Source of the DNA: Candidatus Hydrogenedentota bacterium
GTDB taxonomy: Bacteria; Hydrogenedentota; Hydrogenedentia; Hydrogenedentales; CAILVY01
NCBI GenBank assembly: GCA_903837785.1
Contig: CAILVY010000257.1
Coordinates: forward strand, 1 to 39,320
DNA length: 39,320 nucleotides
Direction of reading: 5' to 3'
A program made the translations under genes and the position numbers. Position 1 is the stretch's first letter. The number at the start of each line of letters is the position of its first letter. Positions 28,860 through 36,118 of the stretch are shown here, one piece after another. The notes beneath the pieces are model-generated. The model saw only the letters and a list, made by a program, of their open reading frames with translations. It did no database searches and was not told the origin of the DNA.

Positions 28860-30257
28860 CTATTTGGGCAATTCCACGCGCAGGTGCATGCTCTTGAGCT
28901 GCGTCAGATTGAGCAGGCCGTAGTGCGAGAGGGTGGCGCCGCGGCCGGTATCCTTCACGCCGGTCCACGGCAGTGCCGGGTCGAGGTAGTCGCAACGGTT
29001 CATGTAGAACGTGCCCGTCTCGATCTGTTCGCCGATGCGCATGGCGCGCTTCGGATCCATCGTCCAGATCGACGCGGTGAGCCCGTAGGCGTTGTCATTC
29101 ATGAAGCGCGCCGCCTCTTCGTCGCCCGCCACCGGAATGATCGCGATGACCGGTCCGAAACTCTCTTCCTGGACGAGCGAGCAGTCCTGCGGCGTGTCGA
29201 TCACCACGGCCGGGGCGGAGAACCAGCCCTGGCCCGGTTTCGAGAATTCATCCGGAGACACGAGGAGCCTGGCGCCTTTGGCCACGGCGTCCTTGACTTG
29301 CCAGCTCAGGAATTCGGGCGCGTCCTTCGAGGCCAGCGGGCCAATCGACGTGCCCTTGTCCATGGGATCGCCCAAGGCGTACTTGCGGACGAGCGCCGCA
29401 TACGCCTCGACGAAGTCGCCGTAAATCGCCTTCTCGACGTAGACGCGCTCGATGGCGCAGCAAGACTGGCCGGCGTTGTAGAAGGCGCCGTCCACGCAGT
29501 TGTCCACCGCGAAATCGAACGGGGCATCCGCGCAAACGTAAGCCGGGTCTTTTCCGCCCAATTCCAGCCCCACATCGATGAACCGGCCCGCGGCGCTCTG
29601 CACCACCTCGTGGCCGCCCCGCACGGAACCCGTGAACGAGACATGGTTGATCCCGGGGTGCTTGATGAGAAGATCCGTGACCTTGTGATCCGCGATGACG
29701 TCCTGGACCAGTCCCTCGGGCGCCCCCGCCTTCTGGAAGGCTTCCGTGAAGGCCCGGGCGCAGAGCGGCGTCTTGCTCGAATGCTTGACGATCACCGCGT
29801 TCCCCGCCAGAATCGCGGGCACGATTACATTTACCGCAATCAGGAGCGGGTAGTTCCAGGCGGCAATATCGAGCACCACGCCCTTGGGTTCGTGCCGAAT
29901 GTAGCGGACGAAACAAGGTTTCTCAGGAAGATACTCGTCCTTCAGCGTTTCTTCGGCAATCGAAATCATGTGCCGGGTGCGGTCGAGCATCCCGTTCACT
30001 TCGTTGTACGATTGCTGCAGCGGCTTGCCCATTTGCAGCGTGATATTGCGCGCGATTTCGTCCCGCATCCCCTCGAAGGCCACGGCAAAACGCTCGCACA
30101 GCGCCATACGCTCGGACATTGCACTGTTCTTCCAGCCTGCGAAGGCACGCCGCGCTTTCGTCACCACGCCGTCAATCTCATCTTCCCCCAACATGGGGAA
30201 AGTAAATGCCGTTTCCTCAGTGAACGGATAGATGACTTTCAATTCTTTCGCGCTCAT
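28860..30257 (-). CDS. NAD(P)-dependent aldehyde dehydrogenase
   Basis: A 465-residue aldehyde dehydrogenase oxidising an aldehyde to the acid with NAD(P). Seen: N135 in AAWNYPL, K158 in VIVKHSSKTP (cofactor), SFTGSVRGG, the general base E232 in LELGGKDP, and the nucleophile C266 in NAGQSCCA. QEESFGPV and the C-terminal TGTFYMNRCDYLDP are also typical. It most resembles the succinate-semialdehyde/phenylacetaldehyde-type branch, but the substrate cannot be assigned. ATG at 30257 has AAGGAG at close spacing; the frame upstream to 30356 lies across the promoter and is unlikely to be translated. It is monocistronic by context. Confidence 0.92.
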   Translation of the reverse strand: MSAKELKVIYPFTEETAFTFPMLGEDEIDGVVTKARRAFAGWKNSAMSERMALCERFAVAFEGMRDEIARNITLQMGKPLQQSYNEVNGMLDRTRHMISIAEETLKDEYLPEKPCFVRYIRHEPKGVVLDIAAWNYPLLIAVNVIVPAILAGNAVIVKHSSKTPLCARAFTEAFQKAGAPEGLVQDVIADHKVTDLLIKHPGINHVSFTGSVRGGHEVVQSAAGRFIDVGLELGGKDPAYVCADAPFDFAVDNCVDGAFYNAGQSCCAIERVYVEKAIYGDFVEAYAALVRKYALGDPMDKGTSIGPLASKDAPEFLSWQVKDAVAKGARLLVSPDEFSKPGQGWFSAPAVVIDTPQDCSLVQEESFGPVIAIIPVAGDEEAARFMNDNAYGLTASIWTMDPKRAMRIGEQIETGTFYMNRCDYLDPALPWTGVKDTGRGATLSHYGLLNLTQLKSMHLRVELPK

Positions 30258-30314
30258 GGCTCTCCTTGCCTCCGCTGATGCTTCGATTGGGAATCGGACT
30301 GTTGCGAGTCGCTG

Positions 30315-30344
30315 ATTATACGGGCTGAACGGCGCAAGAACCAA
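30315..30344 (-). promoter_or_regulatory. Promoter for the aldehyde dehydrogenase
   Basis: On the minus strand TTGGTT (complement of 30339-30344) and a perfect TATAAT (complement of 30315-30320) are spaced by 18 bases. The start would lie about 50 bases before ATG 30257, leaving room for the AAGGAG ribosome site. Confidence 0.6.
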
Positions 30345-30425
30345 ATGCGTACGCACCGACAGAAGACGCCGCCTGACAGGATTGTCCCTTCCGTCAGGAT
30401 GAAGAAGAAGGCCTTCCCGTCCGTT

Positions 30426-33029
30426 TCAGCCTTCGGGACTCGGGGAAGGGCCGGGCCGCTTGTCCGAAACGCAGTACACGGCGGACATCGATCGGGTTTC
30501 ACCCGGCCCAAGCGGCCCGCCCGGCAGCGTCAGTTCAAGGTTCATCTGCTGGCGGGACGGCAGGAAATTGCAGTAGGCCGACACTTCGCCCGTTTCCGAG
30601 GGCTGAAAACGGCAGGTCAGCGTCAGGTTCCTCTCGGGCACGTGGAATGCCCAGCGGTCCATGCCGCCCGCGGGACGGCGCAGCGCGTTCCAGCATCCGG
30701 CCTCATAGCCTTCCTTCGCGGCCAACCGTGCCCACGTGCCGTTCTCAAAACCCCACAATTCCGGCTCGGCCGCGGTCTGGCAGAAGAATTCGGGGTGACT
30801 CTTCAGCGGGAAAGTGACGGCCTGGCCCGATGGATTCGTCACGCTCAATCGGACGGAAAGGCTGTCCGGTTCGGACAGAAACGCGATTTCGCGCGTGAGC
30901 ACCAGCCCGTTGTCAAGGGTCGCCTCCAGCAGCACCCGTTCCGGGGACTGTTCCTTCAGCGCGTAGCGCGCCGCGGCCGGCCCCGCGCACCCCGCCGAAG
31001 TCTCCGTCCAGTCCTCCCACAGACCGGGTGCCGCGCCGCAGCGTTCGAAGCCGCGCAGCAGTTCAACGCCGGGCTGTTTGTGCCGCCATCGCACGATTGC
31101 GCCGCGCAGATCCGGAAGGACCCAAAGCAATTCGCGATCGTTTTCCAGCGCCACAAGGGCGTATTCTTCATGGCGAGGCGGCGTAACGCCCCCGCATGCC
31201 TGCATGATATCGCGAATCGGATGACAGGCCGCCGTTTCATTCAGCCCCGCGCCAAGGGCTTTCAATGCCGCGATGAACTCTTCCAGGCGCAGGCAAGGCG
31301 GGCGATCGAAGGCCAGCACCCCTCCCTGCTGCTGGATGCGCGGCGGACACAGCAGCGCCGCATACGCCACGGGCAGCCGCGCGATGCGAACGCGCTGCTG
31401 CTGCTCTTCGCTCAATTTCATGCCGAGGGCCTCTTCGAAGAGGGCCTCGGCCTGCGTCACTGTGTCGTAGTCCATCCAGTGCATCGGTTCCAGGCAGCCG
31501 AGGTAGCCTCCCGTTCGCTGGGTCTGCTTTGTCAGCAGGCGCAGATACGCTCCTATCGGCTGCGCCGCCGGTCCATAGTAGTCTCGCAGGAACCCTTCTG
31601 CGAGCGCGTCCACGGGTGCGTCCTGGTCCCACAGGCATTTCGACAGCAGGAAACAGCGAAACAGGTCGAACTCCGCCATCGTCCCGCCCCGCGCCCCCCA
31701 GGTCTCTTCATACACGCCCTTGACGCCGAACTGATCGAAGAGTTGCAGGTTGGGCTGAATGACGTGGAAGTTCGGGAACGGCTGATATGCGGCGCGCAGG
31801 CTCGACGCATGATCCCACACATAGAGGTTCTCCGTCAGCCGCGCCCAGCCCTTCAGGTCGCGCACGAACGCCGCGTTCACGGCGGAGCGCCCATCATCGA
31901 GCGCGTGGGCGAAATCGCACTCAATATCGCTCACTTGCACAAGAACATTGCCGCGCGGACGAAGTTGTGCCGGCGGCCTCCGCGAATAGCGATGGGCCAG
32001 CGTGTGGACCCGGTAGCCCTGCCCGGGAAATGCGGTGTCGAGGGCCTCCGCCACCCGGTTAACCAGCGTCAGCAACGAGCCCGACGGGCTGCCTTCCCGC
32101 CCGTCAATCTCACGGCAGACGGGACACTGGCACGGGTGCAGCCAGTCCATCTGTGACACGCTCCAGACCCTGACCTCGGGGTGGGCGCGGACCCGCTCCA
32201 GCAGCACGCGCACGATTGCCTCGGCCACCGCCGGATTCCCGCAGCACAACTGCGCGCACTGATCCTGCGCCGCCCGGCCCACCACCTCCGCGTCCTTCCA
32301 GTCCCCGGAGAACGCCGTCCGTTTGCCCTCCAACTCCGCATAGAATTCGGGATGCTCGGCGAAGTGCTGCTTCGGCGGCAGGAGTTCGTAGAATGTGTGC
32401 GCTTCGAAGGGGCCGGGCCGGAAGGCGTCGGGAAACCGGTGTGCCCGCCGGAACTCCAGCGCGCCGGGCATCCACATGCCGAAATAGCCCACTTCCCGAT
32501 AGGCGAAGGGCGGCACGATCCGATAGTCCATTTCGGGCAGCGTGGAGCGCGGATGCGCAAGATTCTGGACATCGGGCGCCAGCCATTGCTTGTCCACCAC
32601 ACGCTGAAAGAACTCAAACACGCCGTTGAGCGTGCCGCGGTCCGTGGCCCCCGTAATGATGAGCTGCTTCATCGCCCCCTGCTTCATCTCCCGCTTGCGC
32701 GGCGTCAGGGTGCGAACGATGCAGCCTTCTTCGCCCAGGTCCTCCAACTCCGCGGGATCCAGCAGATCGGGAGTCAGGGTCTCCGGCCCAAGCCAGACGT
32801 TAACTCTCCCCTCGTTAAACGGACTGGCCTTGATTTCGAATCCCGCGCAGATGAACCAGTACTTCTTGAACGTCTCCACCGCATACTGCATCGTCTCCGA
32901 GGGATGCTCGGGGATCACGAGATGCAGGTCTATGTACGCCCCGGCGTCCACCCACGCCTGCGCGGGCGCCTCCATGGGCCCTTGCCCAAACGACAGACCG
33001 GCCACGACGATGGAAACCCACAGGCTCAT
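30426..33029 (-). CDS. Large secreted DUF4838-domain protein, probable glycan-active enzyme
   Basis: An 867-residue protein with a hydrophobic N-terminus (MSLWVSIVVAGLSFG) that probably acts as a signal peptide. Residues about 30-150 resemble the beta-hexosaminidase/alpha-glucuronidase N-terminal domain (LHLVIPEHPSE, IITGATDRGTLNGVFEFF). Residues about 160-540 match DUF4838: CGNPAVAEAIVRVLLER, VSQMDWLHPCQCPVCREID, REGSPSGSLLTLVNRVAEAL, then VYEETWGARGG and LSKCLWDQDAP. Residues about 580-867 are a beta-rich accessory region. DUF4838 proteins are TIM-barrel-like and predicted to act on glycans; the CxCxxC pair at about 302-307 could bind a metal or form disulfides. No enzymatic activity can be assigned by eye. 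The gene is divergent from the DUF2905 gene. Confidence 0.76.
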   Translation of the reverse strand: MSLWVSIVVAGLSFGQGPMEAPAQAWVDAGAYIDLHLVIPEHPSETMQYAVETFKKYWFICAGFEIKASPFNEGRVNVWLGPETLTPDLLDPAELEDLGEEGCIVRTLTPRKREMKQGAMKQLIITGATDRGTLNGVFEFFQRVVDKQWLAPDVQNLAHPRSTLPEMDYRIVPPFAYREVGYFGMWMPGALEFRRAHRFPDAFRPGPFEAHTFYELLPPKQHFAEHPEFYAELEGKRTAFSGDWKDAEVVGRAAQDQCAQLCCGNPAVAEAIVRVLLERVRAHPEVRVWSVSQMDWLHPCQCPVCREIDGREGSPSGSLLTLVNRVAEALDTAFPGQGYRVHTLAHRYSRRPPAQLRPRGNVLVQVSDIECDFAHALDDGRSAVNAAFVRDLKGWARLTENLYVWDHASSLRAAYQPFPNFHVIQPNLQLFDQFGVKGVYEETWGARGGTMAEFDLFRCFLLSKCLWDQDAPVDALAEGFLRDYYGPAAQPIGAYLRLLTKQTQRTGGYLGCLEPMHWMDYDTVTQAEALFEEALGMKLSEEQQQRVRIARLPVAYAALLCPPRIQQQGGVLAFDRPPCLRLEEFIAALKALGAGLNETAACHPIRDIMQACGGVTPPRHEEYALVALENDRELLWVLPDLRGAIVRWRHKQPGVELLRGFERCGAAPGLWEDWTETSAGCAGPAAARYALKEQSPERVLLEATLDNGLVLTREIAFLSEPDSLSVRLSVTNPSGQAVTFPLKSHPEFFCQTAAEPELWGFENGTWARLAAKEGYEAGCWNALRRPAGGMDRWAFHVPERNLTLTCRFQPSETGEVSAYCNFLPSRQQMNLELTLPGGPLGPGETRSMSAVYCVSDKRPGPSPSPEG

Positions 33030-33074
33030 TTCAGGTCCTCTTCGCTTGCATTCCGCTCATTGTCGCCACGGCTC

Positions 33075-33105
33075 TTGCCCGGCGCAAGTTCCCGCCTGAT
33101 ATAAT
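33075..33105 (+). promoter_or_regulatory. Promoter directly abutting the DUF2905 start codon
   Basis: TTGCCC at 33075-33080 and a perfect TATAAT at 33100-33105 are spaced by 19 bases. The usual start about seven bases after the -10 would coincide with the A of ATG at 33112, so the transcript is predicted to have no leader or an extremely short one. No ribosome site is visible between the -10 box and the start. Confidence 0.55.
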
Positions 33106-33111
33106 GCGGCC

Positions 33112-33474
33112 ATGGACTTGGCCAACGCAGGCAAATGGATGGTTGCTGCCGGACTGCTTCTGGCCGGTGCGGGGGCGATGCTGTGGCTTGCGGCGAAACT
33201 GGGCCTGCCCATCGGAGCCCTCCCCGGCGATATCCGCCTGGAAACCGGCCGCGTCTCCTTCCGCTTCCCCGTCGTGACCTGCATCCTCCTGAGCATCCTT
33301 ATCACCTTGGCGCTGAACCTGTTGGGACGCTTCTTCGGAAAGTTGTCTCCCTTTGAAGCCGACCGGATTCGGGGGGGCCACGGGTTCGCCCCCCGCCTTG
33401 ACGGAGGGGATCCCGCGTGGTATAAGGGAAGCGGAGAGCTTATTCCATCATGTGGCACAGGCGATATGACATGA
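33112..33474 (+). CDS. DUF2905 family small membrane protein
   Basis: A 120-residue protein whose first 73 residues match the usual DUF2905 domain: a short cytoplasmic start (LANAGKWMVAAGLLLAG), a conserved LPIGALPGDIRLETGRVSFRF loop, and a second membrane helix (VVTCILLSILITLALNLLG). DUF2905 is a two-helix protein of unknown function, typically about 70 residues long. The remaining 47 residues are Gly-, Asp- and Pro-rich and have no family support; they may be a harmless extension, or the frame may be changed by error at the GGGGGGG tract at 33371-33377. The last 25 bases overlap the next gene. Confidence 0.8.
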   Translation: MDLANAGKWMVAAGLLLAGAGAMLWLAAKLGLPIGALPGDIRLETGRVSFRFPVVTCILLSILITLALNLLGRFFGKLSPFEADRIRGGHGFAPRLDGGDPAWYKGSGELIPSCGTGDMT

Positions 33475-33929
33475 TCGCCGTGGCCATGGCCTTGGCCGTG
33501 GCATCGGCGTGTGGTCCCCGGGGGGGGTCTCCCTGCCTTGCCGACCTCAATGGCAGCCACGAATCCAATATCCTGGTCTTGCAGAGAATCGCGAACGCCC
33601 TGCTCGAGGGCAGATTGCCGGTTGCGGACCTCAACCGCGACGGCAAACTGGATGTGCTCGATCTCCAGGCCATGCTGACCGAAACCTCGGCGCCCGTCCG
33701 GCCTGCGCAGCGAGCCCATGCGGAATACGTGGAAGGATATGTGTGCGCCTCGCGCACGCACCTGCCCACGGCGCCGCCGGATGGCCGCAAGTGCGAAATG
33801 TCGGTGCGGATGGAACACGAGCCGGGGCTGACGTGTGCCGAGGGGCACATCCAGTGGAGCATTCTGCCTTCCGGAAGAACGCCGATCCTGCGAGGGCCTT
33901 CCCCGCATTCCCCGCCTCTGCCCGCGTAG
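33450..33929 (+). CDS. Small exported dockerin-type protein
   Basis: A 159-residue protein. Residues 1-22 form a signal-like sequence with a basic start and a hydrophobic core (MWHRRYDMIAVAMALAVASA) before a Cys; the lipobox fit is imperfect, so SPase I or II is open. Residues about 30-82 are a dockerin-type pair: DLNGSHESNILVLQRIANAL (a degenerate first loop) and DLNRDGKLDVLDLQAML (a regular EF-hand loop with alternating Asp and Asn). The remaining 75 residues are Cys-, His- and Pro-rich without a domain I can name. The start at 33450 lies inside the DUF2905 frame; a second Met at 33471 is possible. An eight-G tract lies at 33520-33527, just after the signal. It is the first of four exported module-bearing genes. 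Confidence 0.72.
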   Translation: MWHRRYDMIAVAMALAVASACGPRGGSPCLADLNGSHESNILVLQRIANALLEGRLPVADLNRDGKLDVLDLQAMLTETSAPVRPAQRAHAEYVEGYVCASRTHLPTAPPDGRKCEMSVRMEHEPGLTCAEGHIQWSILPSGRTPILRGPSPHSPPLPA

Positions 33930-33997
33930 CGCGCCGCATTCACCGGCGCTTGCGTGGTGACTGTTTCTTGCCCGAAATGCAAGAGGAGAGACTTACA

Positions 33998-35266
33998 ATG
34001 CGTGTCATATGTCTTATCGCGCTCTGCCTGCCGTGCGCGGTCATGGCCCAAGCGCAGACGCCTGCCTTGCCGGCCGATGTCAACCGGGACGGCCTGGTGG
34101 ATGTGCTTGATGTCCAGGGGGGCATCAACCAGGCGCTTGGCGCCGCCGCGCCGACTTCGGAAGCCGACCTGAACGCGGATACCGCCGTGGACGTCCGGGA
34201 CGTGCAGAATCTGATTAACTCGGCGCTGGGGACGGGGGGCGTTTATCAAGTGGTGTCCGGAACCATCGTTCCCGCCGCCCCAAAACAGCTCCTTTCGCCA
34301 CTGTCCGCCGTGGCCGTGTCGGACAAGGGGCTGATTGCCCGGATTTCAGTCCAGGCCGACGGGCAATTCAGTGTTCCGCTCCGCACCGGAATGGGCTGGA
34401 GCTTCGCGCTGCTGGACGAACACAATCTTCTGCAGGGCTGGCTCGCCGTTCCCTTGGGGGGGTACACCTCGATTACTGTGCCACTGCCGGACCTGTCGTT
34501 GGGCGGGCTCATGGACCTGGGACAAGTCCCGCTGGGCATGGGACAGCCGATCGGAACAAACGCGCTGCACCTGCTTTCGGATGCCTTGGCCCCCATCCTC
34601 CCCACAGATGCCAACGCCAACGGCCTTGCCGACTTCATCGACCCGTTGTTCCAATCCCTGCTCAGCACGATTCAGGGCCTGACCCTGCTGCTGCCGCCGG
34701 AAGCGAATCCCATGACCGACCTCATAAATCGAATCGGCCAGTGCGCAACGGCGCACCTCGACGAGATCTCGCGCCCGTCCTTGCTGGACGCAAACGCCAA
34801 CAGCATGCCGGATTTCTCGGAAGCCTTCTTCGGCAACCTCGCGACCGCGTTCACCCAGTGGTTTGAGCAATTCGACTGGACGGGAACGCCGATCGCCGCC
34901 TGGATGGCCGACGACGACGGCGATGGCATTCCGTGGATCGTGGAAATGCAGATGAGCTATCTGGCCGGGGAAGTCCCCTCCTGGATGCACGGCCTGGGCC
35001 GGCCCGAGACCGTGGACGACAACGGCAACGGCATTCCGGACTTCCTCGAGAGCCGCGTGGTGATACCCGGATTCCTGAACGAGGACCGCACCCCCGCCCT
35101 CAGCCGAGACGAAAACGGCAATGGCGTGCCCGATTTCCTAGAAGCGGTCACCCGACCCGCGGATGACAACGACGGCGACGGCATTTCCGACGCCGTCGAC
35201 CTGGACGACGACAACGACGGCCTTCCGGACTACGCCGATGCCCAGCCGCTGATTCCCGCAACGTAG
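33998..35266 (+). CDS. Exported dockerin protein with C-terminal EF-hand-like calcium repeats
   Basis: A 422-residue protein with a signal peptide (MRVICLIALCLPCAVMAQAQ). Residues 27-48 and 57-78 form a dockerin-type pair (DVNRDGLVDVLDVQGGINQA and DLNADTAVDVRDVQNLINSA). Residues 80-200 are a beta-rich region; 200-320 contains spaced NANGLADF and NANSMPDF units. The C-terminus has tandem Asp-rich loops, DDDGDGIP, DDNGNGIPDFLE, DENGNGVPDFLE and DNDGDGISD followed by DDDNDGLPDYAD, which resemble thrombospondin type 3 repeats and probably bind calcium. No enzyme motif is seen. ATG at 33998 follows AAGAGGAGA. The dockerin should dock on a cohesin; both cohesin genes are downstream. Confidence 0.83.
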   Translation: MRVICLIALCLPCAVMAQAQTPALPADVNRDGLVDVLDVQGGINQALGAAAPTSEADLNADTAVDVRDVQNLINSALGTGGVYQVVSGTIVPAAPKQLLSPLSAVAVSDKGLIARISVQADGQFSVPLRTGMGWSFALLDEHNLLQGWLAVPLGGYTSITVPLPDLSLGGLMDLGQVPLGMGQPIGTNALHLLSDALAPILPTDANANGLADFIDPLFQSLLSTIQGLTLLLPPEANPMTDLINRIGQCATAHLDEISRPSLLDANANSMPDFSEAFFGNLATAFTQWFEQFDWTGTPIAAWMADDDGDGIPWIVEMQMSYLAGEVPSWMHGLGRPETVDDNGNGIPDFLESRVVIPGFLNEDRTPALSRDENGNGVPDFLEAVTRPADDNDGDGISDAVDLDDDNDGLPDYADAQPLIPAT

Positions 35267-35342
35267 TGCCGCGGCGACGGGCGCCAGTGGCGCCTCACAC
35301 AGGTTCCCGCGCCCACGTCGATTTGCTTCGGAGAGTTTTTGG

Positions 35343-36116
35343 ATGCCGAAAGGAGCTTTGAGCCTCTGGTTCCTGGCCGCGCTGCTTGTGGCTGCCGGAG
35401 AGGCGCATTCCGCCACGCTCACAGCCGGCCAGGGCAGCGGCCTCCCCGGCGCGGCGGACGTTCCTGTTTCCATCTCGCTGGCCGCCGCCGCCGGACAGCA
35501 AGTTGCTGCGCTCCAGTTCGACCTCTTGTTCAGCAGCAGCGTGCTGAGCCTGCCCCAGGTCAGTGTCGGCGCGGCGGCCCAGGCCGCGGGCAAATCCGTC
35601 AGCCAGAGTGTCGTGCGGTCCGGCCGGGTCCGGGTCATCGTCGCGGGGTTGAACCAGAACGCAATCGCCGACGGCATTGTGGCTGAGGCGCACTTCAGCA
35701 TTGCCGCCGCCGCGCCCGACAGCGTGGAAGCCATTGCGTTCACGGGGGTGGTCCTGGCCAGTCCCGCCGGCCTCTCCGTCCCGGCCTCGGCGCAAGCCGG
35801 CGCCGTCACGATTGGCACGGGGGATGGCGGATATCATTCAGCGGACTACAATCCGGCGGATTGGCGCATCTCCCTGTCCGAACTCCTCCGCGCAATTCAG
35901 CTCTACAACTCCGCGGCGTACTCGTGCGGCGCCGCCACGGAAGACGGCTATGCACCCGGCGCGGGCGCTCACGCCTGCACGCCTCACGACAGCGACTACA
36001 TAACACAAGACTGGCAAGTATCCCTCTCGGAACTGCTCCGACTCGTGCAGCTTTTCAACTTGGGCGCCTATCATGTTCGGCCGGGAACCGAAGATGGATT
36101 TGAGGGCGGAGCCTGA
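35343..36116 (+). CDS. Exported cohesin-domain protein ending in a tandem SLSELLR module
   Basis: A 257-residue protein with a signal peptide (MPKGALSLWFLAALLVAAGE, cleavage near AHS). Residues about 28-160 are a type I-like cohesin: GADVPVSIS-like strand ADVPVSISL, AALQFDLLFSSSVLSLP, IVAGLNQNAIADG and PAGLSVPASAQAGAVTIG. The C-terminal 92 residues contain two copies of a module with consensus DW-x-V/I-SLSELLR-x-V/I-QL-Y/F-N, each ending in TEDGY or TEDGF (details in the repeat entry). The cohesin closely resembles the one in the next gene, so the two arose by duplication. GGAGAG seven bases before ATG 35343 supports the start. It can act as an adaptor: one cohesin to bind a dockerin, one C-terminal module to bind something else. 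The role is inference. Confidence 0.83.
   Translation: MPKGALSLWFLAALLVAAGEAHSATLTAGQGSGLPGAADVPVSISLAAAAGQQVAALQFDLLFSSSVLSLPQVSVGAAAQAAGKSVSQSVVRSGRVRVIVAGLNQNAIADGIVAEAHFSIAAAAPDSVEAIAFTGVVLASPAGLSVPASAQAGAVTIGTGDGGYHSADYNPADWRISLSELLRAIQLYNSAAYSCGAATEDGYAPGAGAHACTPHDSDYITQDWQVSLSELLRLVQLFNLGAYHVRPGTEDGFEGGA
35835..36110 (+). repeat. Tandem SLSELLR module, two copies in the cohesin protein
   Basis: The two copies span residues 165-207 and 215-256 of the 35343 protein. Copy 1 reads HSADYNPADWRISLSELLRA then IQLYNSAAY and ends TEDGYAPG; copy 2 reads HDSDYITQDWQVSLSELLRL then VQLFNLGAY and ends TEDGFEGG. The period is about 50 residues. The SxSELLRxxQLxN helix after an Asp-rich loop recalls the dockerin half-motif (Asp loop then LQRxxNAL), so I read it as a diverged dockerin-like pair. 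From memory similar modules are common in Hydrogenedentota-like and Lentisphaerae-like proteins. Confidence 0.75.
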
Positions 36117-36118
36117 GC

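Noticed and set aside
28854-32156. Two long plus-strand frames opposite the aldehyde dehydrogenase and DUF4838 genes
   Set aside because: Compositionally biased shadows; the minus-strand genes carry the catalytic and family motifs.
33370-33395. GC hairpin (CGGGGGG with CCCCCCG) inside the DUF2905 tail
   Set aside because: No T-run follows, and it lies within an open frame, so I do not call it a terminator.
33509-33997. Frame extending the 33998 dockerin protein upstream through the 33450 gene
   Set aside because: The extension is Arg- and Pro-rich shadow sequence; the signal peptide and ribosome site at 33998 mark the true start.
35280-35294. Short inverted repeat GGCGCC-AGT-GGCGCC after the 33998 gene
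   Set aside because: Six base pairs with no T-run; too weak for a terminator call.
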